Shown: one piece after another, positions 9,144 through 20,114 of the stretch | Layout of the letters: every line of letters begins with the position of its first letter | How positions within the stretch are numbered: position 1 is the first letter of the stretch | Source of the DNA: Bacteroidales bacterium | GTDB lineage: Bacteria; Bacteroidota; Bacteroidia; Bacteroidales; M50B96 | Assembly (NCBI GenBank): GCA_018401015.1 | Contig: JAGYLP010000002.1 | Location: forward strand, 124,001 to 188,000 | Length of the DNA: 64,000 bases | Direction of reading: 5' to 3' | Position numbers and translations under genes: made by a program | The notes under the pieces: generated by a model | The model's database searches: none | What the model was told of the DNA's origin: nothing | Seen by the model: the letters and a program-made list of their open reading frames with translations, nothing else

Positions 9144-9190
9144 ATCCAATGACAACATTTTTGAGATGCTGTCATTGGATGTGTTTTTTA
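9144..9190 (+). terminator. Intrinsic terminator between GH97 and infB
   Basis: A perfect 11-bp stem (ATCCAATGACA / TGTCATTGGAT) with a 15-base loop, followed by GTGTTTTTTA. The T run lies on the plus-strand side only, so it should stop rightward transcripts, although it is about 250 bases after the GH97 stop. Confidence 0.7.
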
Positions 9191-9220
9191 CTAGAGCGAG
9201 CGAGGGATGCAGGAAGAGGT

Positions 9221-12200
9221 TTAGAGCGTTTTTCTCACTTCAACTTCTTTGTATCCTTCAATGATATCGCCTGTTTTAATATCGTTGAAATTCTGAATAT
9301 TCAAACCGCATTCGTAACCCGATGAAACTTCTTTTACATCGTCTTTGAAGCGTTTTAACGAACCCAATTCCCCGGTATAAACCACGATACCATCGCGAAT
9401 GAGGCGGATTCTGGTGTTTCGATTGATCTTTCCTTCTTTCACGATACAACCGGCTACCGTTCCCACTTTCGTAATTTTGAAGGTTTCGCGAATCTCCAGG
9501 GTTGCCACAATCTCCTCTTTAATATCGGGCGATAGCATTCCTTCCATAGCGTCGCGCATCTCGTTGATAGCATCGTAAATGATTGAATACAAGCGGATAT
9601 CGATTTCTTCTTTTTCAGCAAGTTTCCGTGCACTCATCGATGGGCGCACCTGGAACCCAACAATGATGGCATCGGAGGCAGCTGCCAACAGAACATCCGA
9701 TTCGGAAATTTGTCCAACAGCTTTGTGTTTAACATTAACCTGTATTTCAGGTGTGGAAAGTTTAATAAGGGAATCGGAAAGTGCTTCTACCGAACCATCG
9801 ACATCACCTTTTACAATGATGTTCAATTCCTGGAAGTTTCCAATGGCGATGCGTCGTCCGATTTCGTCGAGGGTAATGTGTTTCTTGGTGCGGAGGCCTT
9901 GTTCGCGGATAAGTTGTTCGCGTTTGTTGGCAATTTCGCGTGCTTCGCGTTCCGAACCCATCACATTGAACTTATCGCCTGCTTGTGGTGCTCCGTTCAG
10001 TCCTAAAATTAACACCGGAGTAGATGGTCCGGCTTCCGTGATTTTTTTACCACGCTCATTGAACATCGCTTTAACGTGCCCAAAATTAGGTCCGGCAATC
10101 ATGATGTCGCCAACTCGCAACGTACCTGTTTGAACCAGAATATTGGCTACATACCCACGGCCTTTATCTAAACTCGATTCGATAACGGTTCCGGTTGCAT
10201 GCTTGTTCGGGTTTGCTTTCAGCTCAAGTAATTCTGCTTCTAGCAGTACTTTTTCCAACAATTCCTCAATGAAAAGACCTTGCTTTGCCGAAATATCTTG
10301 CGACTGGTATTTACCGCCCCATTCTTCTATGAGGTAGTTCATGGCCGCCAGCGCTTCCTTAATTTTTTCAGGATTAGCGTTTGGCTTATCGATCTTGTTG
10401 ACAGCAAATACGATGGGAACACCTGCGGCTGAAGCGTGATTAATCGCTTCGATCGTTTGGGGCATCACATCGTCGTCGGCTGCTACTACGATAATGACAA
10501 TGTCGGTAATCTTGGCTCCACGAGCACGCATGGCGGTAAATGCCTCGTGACCGGGTGTATCGAGGAAGCTGATGATGCGTCCGTCTTTTAGCGAAACAGA
10601 ATAGGCTCCAATGTGCTGGGTAATTCCACCGGCTTCACCGGCAATTACGTTGGCATTCCGAATGTAGTCGAGCAAAGAAGTTTTACCGTGGTCGACGTGT
10701 CCCATTACGGTTACAATAGGAGGACGGCTCACCAAATCGGCTTCGTTTTCAACCTCTTCATGGATTAATTCTTCCTCATCGAGGCTGATGAAAGATACCT
10801 GGAACCCAAATTCTTCGGCAACCAAACTCATGGTTTCGGCATCGAGACGTTGGTTAATCGACACAAATAATCCGAGGGTCATGCAGGTCGAAATGATTTG
10901 TACCGGTTGAATGTTCATCATGGATGCCAATTCGCTCACGGTAACAAATTCGTTCACTTTCAGTACTTTGCTTTCTTCTTGTTCCCGGATATGTTCTTCT
11001 TGTGCTCTTACCCGAACATCGTCGCGTTTCTGACGACGGTGTTTCGCTGCTTTGGTTTTACCTTTGGTGGTTAAACGAGCGAGGGTATCTTTAATTTGCT
11101 TTTGAACATCTTCGTCGGTTACTTCGGCCTTCTTAACTACTTTCTTGGTAGCGGCAGCCCTGGGGTTTTTCTTGTTTTTCTTATCGGTATCGGCGGCAGC
11201 TTTAGACCCGGGGACATCGATTTTTTCTTTTTGGATGCGTTTCCGTTTTTTCTTTTGTCCCGGATCGGGTTTGGAGCTCGATGCAACCGGTTTTTGCTTT
11301 CCTTTTCGTTTATCTTCAACCGGCAATTCAATCTTACCTACAACGGTAAGTCCGGAGAGTTTTTCAAACTTAGTTTCCAGGAAATTTTCGTCTTTAGCTT
11401 TAACAGGAGCTTCCTTTTTTGCGGTGGTTTCATCGCTTGTTGGAGTAGCCTCTACTATGGGCGTTTCTTCCGCAACCGGAGGCTTTTCTGCGGGGGGTGT
11501 TTCCTGAACAGGTTCTACGGTTTCTTTGCTTGGTTCAGCTTTCGACTTAGCTTTTTCAGCTTCTTTTTCCTTTCGAGTCTTTTTGGTAGGTCGAGTTTTC
11601 TGGTTGATTGAATCCAGATCAATCTTTCCTACAACTTTGAATTCGTTATCACGGGTTTCTGCCTTCGGAGCCACCTCAGGTGTTTTTTCTTCTTCAACAA
11701 CCGGTTTTTCCTCTACTGCTTCAGGAGTTATCACTTCTTCTTCTGCAGCATTGCTTACTGGAACTTCTTCTTGAGGGGCTTCTGGTTGAGGTTCCGGTTC
11801 AGCCGTTTCAGCTTTGGCTGACTCTTGTTTTTCGGCTTTTGGCTCTTCAACTGGAGTTTCTGCGGGAGGAGCGCTTGCCTCTTCTTTTTCCGGTATAGTT
11901 TCCGCTTTGCTTGCTGGTTCTTCTTTGGCTACGGATTTCGATTTTTTCTCAGGGATTTCGATTTTTCCGAGGATAACCGGACCTTTTTTAGGTTTAGGTT
12001 CAACTTCCGGTTCTGCTTCAACTGTTGTTTCGATCGTGGTAGTGGGGGATTTAGGCTCTGGCTCTACCGGAGCTGGAATGATTTCTTCTTCAACCTCTTC
12101 TTCAATCTCCTCGTCGGTGGTATTCTCGATGGTGATGGTTTCTTTTCGCTGTTTTACCGAGCGACTGAGTTTCTCGGATTCTTTTTTTATTTCGCTATCC

Positions 12201-12361
12201 GATTTAAACTCTTTATTGAGTAAATCGACGTATTCGGGTGCAAGTCGACTGTTAGGATTTGAATCGACGTCAAATCCCTTTTTGTGCAGAAACTCCACTA
12301 ATGTAGAGATTCCGACATTCAGGTCTCTTGCTAATTTACTCAATCTTATTCCTTGTACCAT
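9221..12361 (-). CDS. infB: Translation initiation factor IF-2
   Basis: GTPase that brings initiator fMet-tRNA to the 30S subunit and promotes subunit joining. In order: an IF2_N-type domain ([21 protein letters not shown]), a very long low-complexity linker rich in P, E, A, K and T (roughly residues 70-450), a second IF2_N region, then the G domain with [14 protein letters not shown] and NKID, and the C-terminal beta-barrel/C2 domains. I prefer the start at 12361 ([10 protein letters not shown]), which gives 1046 aa, because homologues begin there and a purine-rich AGAAGGTGG precedes it. The ORF track starts 20 codons earlier. It is the last gene of rimP-nusA-infB. Confidence 0.95.
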   Translation of the reverse strand: MVQGIRLSKLARDLNVGISTLVEFLHKKGFDVDSNPNSRLAPEYVDLLNKEFKSDSEIKKESEKLSRSVKQRKETITIENTTDEEIEEEVEEEIIPAPVEPEPKSPTTTIETTVEAEPEVEPKPKKGPVILGKIEIPEKKSKSVAKEEPASKAETIPEKEEASAPPAETPVEEPKAEKQESAKAETAEPEPQPEAPQEEVPVSNAAEEEVITPEAVEEKPVVEEEKTPEVAPKAETRDNEFKVVGKIDLDSINQKTRPTKKTRKEKEAEKAKSKAEPSKETVEPVQETPPAEKPPVAEETPIVEATPTSDETTAKKEAPVKAKDENFLETKFEKLSGLTVVGKIELPVEDKRKGKQKPVASSSKPDPGQKKKRKRIQKEKIDVPGSKAAADTDKKNKKNPRAAATKKVVKKAEVTDEDVQKQIKDTLARLTTKGKTKAAKHRRQKRDDVRVRAQEEHIREQEESKVLKVNEFVTVSELASMMNIQPVQIISTCMTLGLFVSINQRLDAETMSLVAEEFGFQVSFISLDEEELIHEEVENEADLVSRPPIVTVMGHVDHGKTSLLDYIRNANVIAGEAGGITQHIGAYSVSLKDGRIISFLDTPGHEAFTAMRARGAKITDIVIIVVAADDDVMPQTIEAINHASAAGVPIVFAVNKIDKPNANPEKIKEALAAMNYLIEEWGGKYQSQDISAKQGLFIEELLEKVLLEAELLELKANPNKHATGTVIESSLDKGRGYVANILVQTGTLRVGDIMIAGPNFGHVKAMFNERGKKITEAGPSTPVLILGLNGAPQAGDKFNVMGSEREAREIANKREQLIREQGLRTKKHITLDEIGRRIAIGNFQELNIIVKGDVDGSVEALSDSLIKLSTPEIQVNVKHKAVGQISESDVLLAAASDAIIVGFQVRPSMSARKLAEKEEIDIRLYSIIYDAINEMRDAMEGMLSPDIKEEIVATLEIRETFKITKVGTVAGCIVKEGKINRNTRIRLIRDGIVVYTGELGSLKRFKDDVKEVSSGYECGLNIQNFNDIKTGDIIEGYKEVEVRKTL

Positions 12362-12445
12362 ATTGCCACCTTCTGTGTTACTTAGTCCCAAATGTTTGGC
12401 AAACTTTCTTAAAAATCGCATGAAAGATTAACTCAAACTCCAGGT

Positions 12446-13684
12446 TTATTCAAATTCAGATTTTAAAATTTCCATCACGTCCTTAATGGTTTCTTCTTCC
12501 AGATCGGTTCGCTTGACCAAATCTTCTATACTTAACTCAAGGACACTTTTAGCGGTATCGCACCCAATGGCTTTTAGCTCGTCGATTACCCAGCCTTCAA
12601 TTTCGTCAGCGAATTCTTCCAAATCCACATCTTCGTCTTCAACTCCTTCAATATCGCGATATACATCAATCTCGTATCCACATAACTGGCTGGCTAACTT
12701 AATGTTGAGTCCGCCTTTGCCGATAGCAAGGGAAACCTGATCGGGTTGCAGATACACATCGGCTTTTTTCTTTTCCTCGTTAATGGAAATCGAATTGATT
12801 TTAGCCGGATTCAAAGCGCGTTGTATGAACAGTTGGAGGTTATTGGTGAAATTAATCACATCGATATTTTCGTTCTTAAGCTCGCGCACGATTCCATGAA
12901 TACGCGACCCTTTCATTCCTACACAGGCTCCTACCGGGTCGATACGGTCGTCGTACGATTCAACCGCTACTTTAGCACGATCGCCAGGAGCACGTACAAT
13001 CTTTTTAATCGTGATTAACCCATCGAAGATTTCGGGTACTTCGTTTTCGAATAAGCGTTCGAGGAAAACTGGGGATGTACGCGATAAAACGATAACAGGA
13101 GAATTGTTTCGCATATCTACTTTGATTACCACTGCGCGAACCGCATCGCCTTTCCGGAAAAAATCGCCGGGAATTTGTTCCGATTTGGGGAGTAATAATT
13201 CGTTCCCTTCGTCGTCGAGGATAAGAATCTCTTTTTTCCAAACCTGATACACTTCTCCGGTTACGATTTGGCCTACTCGATTCTTGTATTTGTTGTAGAT
13301 ATGATCTTTTTCAAGTTCCATGATCCGACTGGTGAGGTTTTGACGGAGGGTTAAAATACTGCGTCGACCAAAATCGAGCAGCTTTACTTCGTCGGTATAT
13401 TCTTCACCTACTTCGTAATCGGGTTCTATTTTTTGTACTTCGCTTAACCGGATCTCTAAATTTTCATCTTCCAGTTCATCATCCTCTACTACCGTACGGT
13501 TTCTCCAAATCTCAAAATCGCCTTTATCAATATTGATAATCACATCGAAATTTTCGTCCGTTCCAAATCGCTTTTGAAGCATAGCCCGGAATACATCTTC
13601 CAAAACCCGCATCATGGTGGGCCGGTCGATGTTTTTTAATTCTTTGAACTCTGAAAAAGTATCAATTAAATTTAAGTTTTCCAT
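12446..13684 (-). CDS. nusA: Transcription termination/antitermination factor NusA
   Basis: A 412-aa RNA polymerase accessory factor that modulates pausing, termination and antitermination. It shows the N-terminal RNAP-binding domain (FRAMLQKRFG), an S1 domain around VGQIVTGEVYQVWKKEI, and KH1/KH2 domains (VGACVGMKGSRIHGIVREL and AIGKGGLNIKLASQL). A short C-terminal acidic helical part ends in ILKSEFE. Length is typical for a NusA without the extended acidic repeats. It lies 15 bases downstream of rimP and upstream of infB, the classic order. Confidence 0.95.
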   Translation of the reverse strand: MENLNLIDTFSEFKELKNIDRPTMMRVLEDVFRAMLQKRFGTDENFDVIINIDKGDFEIWRNRTVVEDDELEDENLEIRLSEVQKIEPDYEVGEEYTDEVKLLDFGRRSILTLRQNLTSRIMELEKDHIYNKYKNRVGQIVTGEVYQVWKKEILILDDEGNELLLPKSEQIPGDFFRKGDAVRAVVIKVDMRNNSPVIVLSRTSPVFLERLFENEVPEIFDGLITIKKIVRAPGDRAKVAVESYDDRIDPVGACVGMKGSRIHGIVRELKNENIDVINFTNNLQLFIQRALNPAKINSISINEEKKKADVYLQPDQVSLAIGKGGLNIKLASQLCGYEIDVYRDIEGVEDEDVDLEEFADEIEGWVIDELKAIGCDTAKSVLELSIEDLVKRTDLEEETIKDVMEILKSEFE

Positions 13685-13699
13685 GCTCGTGTGTATAGC

Positions 13700-14167
13700 C
13701 TATTTAAAGGTGATTTCTAATTTAGTTGACTTAATAGTCGGATACTCAAAACGAAGCGTTTCGGTAACCACTTGTTTTTTCTTTTTCCCTTCTACTTTGA
13801 CTTTCTTTTCGGTTAAAATCTCGAAGCTTTCGGTATTACAGCTAAGCAGTTTGCCCTTGTATGTTTGACCGTCGAGGCTGATCACTTTTACTTGTTCTCC
13901 CAAATGCTTTTCATATTGTTTTAAAAGTTTAAACGGCTGATCGATGCCAGCCGATGAAACCTCTAATTCGAAATCGTCTGCCTCGCGGTCGAGATTTCCT
14001 TCAATCTGACGACTTAACGCAATGCATTCTTCGATGGTAACTCCCTGAAAAGAATCGATGGTAACAGCAATCTTGTTCGTAGTAGAAATGTTTAATTCTA
14101 CTAAAAACAATTCTGTCCCCTCTAAATGAGAGTCGATTAAAGTCTGTATGTAGCTTTTATTTACCAT
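13700..14167 (-). CDS. rimP: Ribosome maturation factor RimP
   Basis: A 155-aa protein needed for 30S subunit maturation. The N-terminal domain contains the family block CIALSRQIEGNLDREADDFELEVSSAGIDQPF, followed by a small SH3-like C-terminal domain (GQTYKGKLLSCNTESFEILTEKKVKVEGKKKK). It is the first gene of the rimP-nusA-infB operon and is preceded by a TATATTTG element on the same strand. Confidence 0.94.
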   Translation of the reverse strand: MVNKSYIQTLIDSHLEGTELFLVELNISTTNKIAVTIDSFQGVTIEECIALSRQIEGNLDREADDFELEVSSAGIDQPFKLLKQYEKHLGEQVKVISLDGQTYKGKLLSCNTESFEILTEKKVKVEGKKKKQVVTETLRFEYPTIKSTKLEITFK

Positions 14168-14225
14168 GATTACTAATAAAATAGGGGAACCTCGTCCCCC
14201 TATTTTCTATCCCTCTTACGAGCGG

Positions 14226-14233
14226 CAAATATA
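14226..14233 (-). promoter_or_regulatory. Putative -7 element TATATTTG for rimP-nusA-infB
   Basis: Reverse complement of CAAATATA, about 60 bases upstream of the rimP start. It matches the Bacteroidota TANNTTTG element exactly. I could not place a well-spaced -33 TTG. Confidence 0.5.
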
Positions 14234-14294
14234 TAAACAATTTCCTCGCCCCGAAATAATTTTTTTCCCTGATTCTATTGATGTTTCCGACGTT

Positions 14295-15350
14295 TTAGCG
14301 TTTGTGGTATTGATCGGAGTAGTATTTTTCGTAGGCCCCACTAATAATGTTGTTTAGCCAGGTCTCATTCGAAAGATACCAGCGAACGGTTTTCTCAATG
14401 CCCTCTTCAAATTGAACCGACGGACTCCAACCCAATTCGCGCTGTATTTTGCCCGAATCAATCGCATAGCGCATATCGTGACCAGCCCGATCTTTTACAA
14501 AGGTGATCAGCTTCTCTGAACTACCTTCCGGACGACCTAACTCAGCATCCATTACCCGACATAAAACACGTATCAGGTCGATGTTTTTCCATTCATTATT
14601 CCCTCCAATGTTATACGTATCGCCCAATTTGCCTTCATGAAATACCAAATCGATAGCACTAGCATGATCCTCGACATATAACCAATCGCGAATATTTTCC
14701 CCCTTGCCGTATATTGGAATGGGCTTTTCGTTTTTGATGTTATTGATCGAGAGGGGGATAAGTTTTTCAGGGAATTGATTGGGGCCGTAGTTATTCGAGC
14801 AGTTTGTAATCACTACCGGCAAGTGGTACGTGTGAAAATAGGCTCGAACCAAATGATCGGAACTGGCTTTCGATGCTGAATAAGGACTGCGGGGATCGTA
14901 TGCGGTTTCCTCGGTGAATAATCCATCCTCACCCAATGATCCATAAACTTCGTCGGTCGAAATATGGTAGAACCGTTTTCCATCCATGTTCGAAGCCCAA
15001 AATTTGCGCGCTGCATTCAAGAGAACCATCGTGCCAACAATATTGGTTTGAATAAACTCCAACGGATTGGAAATGGATCGGTCCACATGCGATTCGGCTG
15101 CTAAATGAATTACATCGGTAAACTGATGTTTTTCAAACAGCTTTTCAATAAATGCTTCGTCGCGGATATCTCCTTTCTCAAATAAATAATTCGGTAAGTC
15201 ATCGATATCACTCAGGTTTTCCAGATTTCCCGCATAGGTTAAGGCATCGAGATTTACAATGCGATAGTGGGGATAGCGTTGTACCAATCGACGAATCACA
15301 TGCGAGCCAATAAACCCGGCTCCCCCGGTAACTAAGATAGTTTTCGACAT
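14295..15350 (-). CDS. rfbB: dTDP-glucose 4,6-dehydratase
   Basis: An extended short-chain dehydrogenase of 351 aa that converts dTDP-glucose to dTDP-4-keto-6-deoxyglucose, a step toward dTDP-rhamnose and other deoxysugars. Visible motifs are the NAD-binding GGAGFIGSH, the substrate and catalytic region [17 protein letters not shown], and the YxxxK pair in [11 protein letters not shown] start at 15350 ([12 protein letters not shown]); the longer ORF start would run into the end of galE. The gene is 20 bases downstream of galE. rfbA, rfbC and rfbD are not in the window. Confidence 0.94.
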   Translation of the reverse strand: MSKTILVTGGAGFIGSHVIRRLVQRYPHYRIVNLDALTYAGNLENLSDIDDLPNYLFEKGDIRDEAFIEKLFEKHQFTDVIHLAAESHVDRSISNPLEFIQTNIVGTMVLLNAARKFWASNMDGKRFYHISTDEVYGSLGEDGLFTEETAYDPRSPYSASKASSDHLVRAYFHTYHLPVVITNCSNNYGPNQFPEKLIPLSINNIKNEKPIPIYGKGENIRDWLYVEDHASAIDLVFHEGKLGDTYNIGGNNEWKNIDLIRVLCRVMDAELGRPEGSSEKLITFVKDRAGHDMRYAIDSGKIQRELGWSPSVQFEEGIEKTVRWYLSNETWLNNIISGAYEKYYSDQYHKR

Positions 15351-15370
15351 AGAAATGAGTTTTATTCTTA

Positions 15371-16399
15371 CTATTGATTTTTTGCTCGATAATTTTTCTC
15401 CCAATTCCAGGCAGATAAAAGTGTTTCCTCAAGACTGCTTTGAGCACTCCAACCTAGCACTCGATTCGCTAATTCCGTATCGGCCCAAACTTGTTCCACA
15501 TCGCCGGGTCGTCGGCCAACCAACTCATAGGGTAATTTTACCCCACTTACCCGTTCAAAACACTGGATGATTTCAAGTACCGAACGACCTTTGCCGGTGC
15601 CTAAATTAAAGAATTCAAAAGGAGTTTGAAACTGATTATTCAACAATCGTTCAATGGCATAAACATGTGCCTTTGCCAAATCCACCACGTGAATATAGTC
15701 GCGAATGGCTGTCCCGTCGGGGGTGTTGTAATCGGTGCCAAAAACCTTCAATTTGCCTCGAATACCAATGGCTGTTTGGGTGATAAAAGGCACTAAATTA
15801 TTCGGCACTCCTAAAGGCAATTCACCAATAAGCGCGCTTGCATGTGCCCCGATCGGGTTGAAATACCTCAAGGCAATCGCACTTAACTGCGGATCGGCTT
15901 GCAAACAATCCTGAATAATCTCTTCCGAAATCTGTTTCGTATTTCCGTAAGGGGAAGTTGCCGGTTGAAATGGAGCTTTTTCGCTGGCTGGGAGTAGTTC
16001 GGGTTGACCGTAAACCGTTGCCGACGAAGAGAAAACTAAGTGCTTGATTCCATGATGACTCATGGCTTCCAGGATATTCATCAGCCCAAGCAAATTATTG
16101 CGATAATACTTAATGGGTTGTTCCATCGATTCACCCACTGCCTTGTAGGCGGCAAAGTGGATAATTGCCTCAATGTTCGGATACTTGGCAAAAAAGTCCC
16201 GGCATGCCTGGTCTTTGGCAAAATCTATTTGCTCAAAAAGGGGCCTCTTCCCGGTTATCTGCTCTATCCCATCTAACACATCCAAGCTCGAATTCGATAA
16301 ATTATCGGCTACAATTACCTCGTATGATTTATGCTGAAGCTCAACGGCAGTATGTGAACCTATGTACCCGGTACCTCCGGTAACCAATATCTGTTTCAT
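15371..16399 (-). CDS. galE: UDP-glucose 4-epimerase
   Basis: A 342-aa NAD-dependent epimerase interconverting UDP-glucose and UDP-galactose. Motifs: GGTGYIGSH at the N-terminus, [10 protein letters not shown], and the YxxxK pair in [10 protein letters not shown]. The block [18 protein letters not shown] is diagnostic of GalE. I choose the ATG at 16399 (MKQILVTGG); the extra 29 residues in the ORF track have no counterpart and overlap the upstream gene. It supplies UDP-galactose for surface polysaccharides, with rfbB downstream and a polysaccharide deacetylase upstream. Confidence 0.94.
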   Translation of the reverse strand: MKQILVTGGTGYIGSHTAVELQHKSYEVIVADNLSNSSLDVLDGIEQITGKRPLFEQIDFAKDQACRDFFAKYPNIEAIIHFAAYKAVGESMEQPIKYYRNNLLGLMNILEAMSHHGIKHLVFSSSATVYGQPELLPASEKAPFQPATSPYGNTKQISEEIIQDCLQADPQLSAIALRYFNPIGAHASALIGELPLGVPNNLVPFITQTAIGIRGKLKVFGTDYNTPDGTAIRDYIHVVDLAKAHVYAIERLLNNQFQTPFEFFNLGTGKGRSVLEIIQCFERVSGVKLPYELVGRRPGDVEQVWADTELANRVLGWSAQSSLEETLLSAWNWEKNYRAKNQ

Positions 16400-16452
16400 G
16401 GGAGAGGATGTTAGTGATGGAACAAATATCCGAAATTGAGTAGAAAAAATAC

Positions 16453-17286
16453 TCAATCTGGATTGATTTTTTGGTTTTTTTTCCACGCTATCCTCGCTTC
16501 CGATAGCGTTAGAAAGGTGAAATCATGAAGCAATTGATCGAATTTATTTGCTAAGCTACTGTTGCCAAGTGAGTTAAGGGTGTTTTGAACAATACCTAAA
16601 TTAAGATGAAAGGGAACCGACGAATCGAAGTCACGAGGATGAAAATAGGCCATGTTGTATTCCTTTTGTTCGAATTGTTTTTTCACAAAGCTATAAGGAA
16701 GAACTCGCATGTATCCTGATCCCGAGTAGGTAAGTCGTATTCCATACGTACTAATTCGAAGGAGAGGGAACTCGAGTAGCTTACCCGAGGTCAAGGCTAT
16801 TTCGAAGGGGTGAGGGGGAATAATTTTTTCTTCGAATCGAGCGCCGCAATTAAAGGTGCTGGTCGCCACAATGCCAACATCCAGCAAGATATTCAAGTAG
16901 GGGCGTGCATCTCCGTGTAAGGAGAACATGGGTGCCCGATAATAAAGCACCGGGCTTCCCTGGATATTTTCCAGTAACCTTATTCCTTTCAGTAGATCTT
17001 TTTCGAACTCAATGAGGCTTTGGTCGTTGGGCCGACGATGCTGGAAAGAATGGTAGCCTATTTCGTGGCCAGCCTTTAAAATAGCTTCTACTAATTCGGG
17101 GTATTTTTCAGCAATCCAACCTAGAATAAAGAAGGTTGCTTTTTGATGGTGCTTTTCAAGAAGGGATAAAATGAGGTGGGTGTTTTGCTCTACTCTGGCC
17201 GGTAAACGATTCCATTCTGAAAGAGGTAGTCGATTGGCATCTTTGCTTAGAAACCATTCTTCAATGTCGAAACTCAATACATTCAT
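16453..17286 (-). CDS. Polysaccharide deacetylase (NodB-type, DUF3473-like)
   Basis: A 277-aa carbohydrate esterase family 4-like protein. It starts MNVLSFDIEEWF, where the DxE pair fits the metal-binding aspartate region. It continues with ATFFILGWIAEKYPELV, the histidine motif HEIGYHSFQHRRPND, and the arginine block YRAPMFSL. This layout resembles deacetylases found in exopolysaccharide clusters. No signal peptide is visible, so it may act in the cytoplasm or on a lipid-linked substrate. The ORF-track start would overlap the preceding gene by about 85 bases; at 17286 the ATG begins one base after that gene's TAG, which suggests coupled translation. Confidence 0.88.
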   Translation of the reverse strand: MNVLSFDIEEWFLSKDANRLPLSEWNRLPARVEQNTHLILSLLEKHHQKATFFILGWIAEKYPELVEAILKAGHEIGYHSFQHRRPNDQSLIEFEKDLLKGIRLLENIQGSPVLYYRAPMFSLHGDARPYLNILLDVGIVATSTFNCGARFEEKIIPPHPFEIALTSGKLLEFPLLRISTYGIRLTYSGSGYMRVLPYSFVKKQFEQKEYNMAYFHPRDFDSSVPFHLNLGIVQNTLNSLGNSSLANKFDQLLHDFTFLTLSEARIAWKKNQKINPD

Positions 17287-17287
17287 G

Positions 17288-18067
17288 CTATTCTTCGGAC
17301 TCAAACACGCAGAACGGTGTTTTGGCAGGAATATTTCGCCCAACAATAGGGAGAGCCAAGATGGCTGTGCCAATCAGGCTCAGGCAGATGAAGTATAAAC
17401 CGCTAAAGAATACGATTGGGAGGATTATTACAAATCCAATTAACCAGCTGTAAATAAAGATCCAGTTCAGGAAATCTCCTTTCCATTGGTGATTGGAAAC
17501 GAATTGCTTTTTATAGGCAGTACGGAGAAAGAGGGCGGTGAAAAAGGGTCGAAATATAAGCGTTGCTACAATGATGATGGTAGCTGGAATTGCTCGCATG
17601 AGCGGATTGCTGAAACCAAGACCAAGCGAATAGCCAATTTCATCGACGATAAAAATACTGGCGAACATTCCGGCGGCAAATTGAACTACCAGGAAGAAAG
17701 CAATCCAGGTAAGAAAAAGTCGCGGTCGCCAACTTATGCGCTTTATGCGCTTTAGTAGTAAGGTGAGAAAATACCCCAGTCCTAACCAAAGCAAAGGCAT
17801 GATGAGATAGACAATCATTACCTTGGCTGTAGTCCACGAACCTCCTGAATAAGAGGGATAATTGATGGTTAACGGATGGTAGTCGAAACGAATGTGAAAA
17901 AGCTTTAAGAGAACGTAGGTGGATAGGTTCATGCTAATCTTAACCAGGAAGAAGGCGGCTATCATTCGTGAAACCGAATGAAGAAGAATGCGAACTTTAT
18001 CAGGTGTAGCGATCAAGGCTGAGAAGTATGGGTTAATTAATGAGCAGCTAATGTAAACGTTTTTCAA
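17288..18067 (-). CDS. Hypothetical polytopic membrane protein
   Basis: A 259-aa protein I cannot assign to a family. It has about five or six hydrophobic segments, among them VMIVYLIMPLLWLGLGYFL, FLTWIAFFLVVQFAAGMF, AIPATIIIVATLIF, WLIGFVIILPIVFF and LSLIGTAILALPIV, with basic loops between. The real start may be M1 or an internal methionine (MIAAFFLVKI or MNLSTYVLLK). It is the first gene of the run leading to the deacetylase, galE and rfbB, and its stop is one base from the deacetylase start, so a role in surface polysaccharide handling is a reasonable guess only. Confidence 0.7.
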   Translation of the reverse strand: MKNVYISCSLINPYFSALIATPDKVRILLHSVSRMIAAFFLVKISMNLSTYVLLKLFHIRFDYHPLTINYPSYSGGSWTTAKVMIVYLIMPLLWLGLGYFLTLLLKRIKRISWRPRLFLTWIAFFLVVQFAAGMFASIFIVDEIGYSLGLGFSNPLMRAIPATIIIVATLIFRPFFTALFLRTAYKKQFVSNHQWKGDFLNWIFIYSWLIGFVIILPIVFFSGLYFICLSLIGTAILALPIVGRNIPAKTPFCVFESEE

Positions 18068-18186
18068 AAATTACCATTCAATCAACGCGGTAAACGAATC
18101 TTTTTTTGAACAAAATTTTGTTGGTCTGTTAATACTCCGGTTGATAAACACTGCGTTTGGCGCTTGCAGGAATCAATGTTATAATG

Positions 18187-18194
18187 CAAATTTA
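18187..18194 (-). promoter_or_regulatory. Putative -7 element TAAATTTG for the leftward polysaccharide run
   Basis: Reverse complement of CAAATTTA, about 120 bases upstream of the membrane-protein start and just before parE on the other strand. It fits TANNTTTG but is AT-rich enough to occur by chance. Confidence 0.35.
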
Positions 18195-18201
18195 ACGCTC
18201 T

Positions 18202-20037
18202 ATGGTAGCAAATTATACAGACGAGAGTATCAGGACTTTAGATTGGAAGGAACACATCCGAAAACGTCCTGGTATGTATATCGGAAAATTAGGCGATGGT
18301 TCCTCACAGGATGATGGAATCTATGTGCTCATAAAAGAAGTATTGGATAATTCCATCGATGAATACATGATGGGATTTGGGAAGCAAATTGACTTGACCA
18401 TCACGGAAAATCAAGTCATGGTGCGCGATTACGGTCGGGGTGTTCCTCTTGGGAAACTCATCGATGTAGCCTCGAAAATGAATACCGGAGCCAAGTACGA
18501 TTCCAAAGTGTTTAAAAAATCGGTTGGGCTCAATGGAGTGGGTATCAAGGCTGTAAATGCTCTTTCGTCGCAGTTCCAAATCGTTGCTTTTCGCGAGAAT
18601 AAATCTGCTAAAGCCATATTCCAGGAGGGAAATCTGGTAGAAAATTCTTCCATTTCGGATACTGCGGAAAAGGATGGAACGCAAGTCCTTTTTCAACCCG
18701 ACGAAACCGTATTCGGTAAATACAAGTTTGTTTCAGAATACATCGAAAGCATGCTCAAAAACTATGTGTACCTGAATACCGGGTTGAGCATATACTACAA
18801 TGGGCAGCGCTATTTTAGCCGAAATGGCTTGGTCGATTTACTGAACCAGAACCTCGATGGACCGGGCAAATACCCCATTGTGCATTTAACCGGCGATGAT
18901 ATCGAACTGGCTTTTACCCATAGCAACCAATATGGCGAAGATTATTACTCTTTTGTCAATGGTCAGCATACCACTCAAGGTGGAACGCATTTGCTTGCTT
19001 TCAAGGAGGCAATCGTCAAAACAGTTCGCGATTTTTACAAGAAAGAATTCGACCCTTCCGATATTCGCGGAGGAATAGTTGCGGCTATCAGTATCAAAGT
19101 GGAAGAACCGGTTTTCGAGTCGCAAACGAAAACAAAATTAGGTAGTAAGGAAATGGCGCCCAATGGAGTAAGTGTGCGAAATTTTATCATGGACTTTGTT
19201 AAAAAGAACCTGGATAATTACCTGCACAAAAATTCCGAAACGACCGAAGTCTTGCTCAATTTAATCCAAGAAGCCGAGAAAGAGCGAAAAGCAATTTCCA
19301 GTATTAAAAAGATTGCCCGCGATCGGGCTAAAAAAGCAAGCTTGCATAACAAAAAGCTCCGCGATTGCAGGGTGCATTATAATTCCAATGCCGATAACAA
19401 AGAGCTTTCTTCCATTTTTATTACTGAGGGTGATTCGGCCAGTGGCTCCATTACCAAATCGCGGAATGTAAATTATCAAGCTGTTTTTAGCCTGAAAGGG
19501 AAGCCGCTTAATACCTACGGGCTTACTAAGCGAGTGGTTTATGAAAACGAAGAGTTCAACCTGCTGCAGGCTGCACTCAATATCGAAGAAGGAATCGAGA
19601 ATTTACGCTATCATAAAGTAATTATTGCTACCGATGCCGACGTGGATGGCATGCACATCCGATTGCTTCTCATTACCTTTTTCCTCCAATTCTTCCCCGA
19701 ACTGGTACGAAAAGGTCATTTGTATATTCTTCAAACTCCCCTGTTTCGGGTCAGGAACAAAAAGGAAACAATTTATGCTTATTCCGAAGAGGAAAAGCAA
19801 AAAGCAATGGCTCAGCTGGGGCGTAATCCTGAAATTACCCGATTCAAAGGGTTGGGTGAAATCTCGCCCGATGAATTCAAGCACTTTATCAATGAGAATA
19901 TTCGCTTAGAGCCGGTTCTGTTCAAAAAGGACGATTCGGTTAGCAAAATGCTTGAGTTTTACATGGGGAAAAATACCCCTGAGCGACAAACCTTTATTAT
20001 CGATAACCTAAGGGTTGAACTCGATCAAATAGCTTGA
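18202..20037 (+). CDS. parE: DNA topoisomerase IV subunit B
   Basis: A 611-aa GHKL-type ATPase subunit of a type II topoisomerase that decatenates chromosomes. It shows [11 protein letters not shown], the ATP-binding [10 protein letters not shown] and GRGVPLG blocks, the TOPRIM motif [16 protein letters not shown], and [24 protein letters not shown] (in place of the GyrB EGDSAGGS) and the short length point to ParE, not GyrB. parC commonly follows parE in Bacteroidota; here the next gene is argS, so parC must be elsewhere. Confidence 0.9.
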   Translation: MVANYTDESIRTLDWKEHIRKRPGMYIGKLGDGSSQDDGIYVLIKEVLDNSIDEYMMGFGKQIDLTITENQVMVRDYGRGVPLGKLIDVASKMNTGAKYDSKVFKKSVGLNGVGIKAVNALSSQFQIVAFRENKSAKAIFQEGNLVENSSISDTAEKDGTQVLFQPDETVFGKYKFVSEYIESMLKNYVYLNTGLSIYYNGQRYFSRNGLVDLLNQNLDGPGKYPIVHLTGDDIELAFTHSNQYGEDYYSFVNGQHTTQGGTHLLAFKEAIVKTVRDFYKKEFDPSDIRGGIVAAISIKVEEPVFESQTKTKLGSKEMAPNGVSVRNFIMDFVKKNLDNYLHKNSETTEVLLNLIQEAEKERKAISSIKKIARDRAKKASLHNKKLRDCRVHYNSNADNKELSSIFITEGDSASGSITKSRNVNYQAVFSLKGKPLNTYGLTKRVVYENEEFNLLQAALNIEEGIENLRYHKVIIATDADVDGMHIRLLLITFFLQFFPELVRKGHLYILQTPLFRVRNKKETIYAYSEEEKQKAMAQLGRNPEITRFKGLGEISPDEFKHFINENIRLEPVLFKKDDSVSKMLEFYMGKNTPERQTFIIDNLRVELDQIA

Positions 20038-20065
20038 GCTTAAAGGGCAAATTCCTTTATCTTTG
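20034..20065 (+). promoter_or_regulatory. Putative promoter for argS (TTG-N21-TATCTTTG)
   Basis: TTG at 20034-20036 and TATCTTTG at 20058-20065, with a 21-base spacer, match the Bacteroidota -33/-7 arrangement. The -33 part overlaps the parE stop codon. Confidence 0.55.
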
Positions 20066-20114
20066 CGGCTGAATGAATCGGAATGGCATTCCTATGCTCC
20101 ACCAAACCTAACTT

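Noticed and set aside
11096-12431. Several long plus-strand ORFs (up to 205 aa) opposite infB
   Set aside because: They lie antisense to the low-complexity linker of IF-2 and have F/S-rich, unstructured compositions expected from the complement of an E/K/A/P-rich coding stretch.
18202-20037. Calling this gene gyrB
   Set aside because: The TOPRIM block [14 protein letters not shown] and the short length match ParE of Bacteroidota more closely than GyrB.
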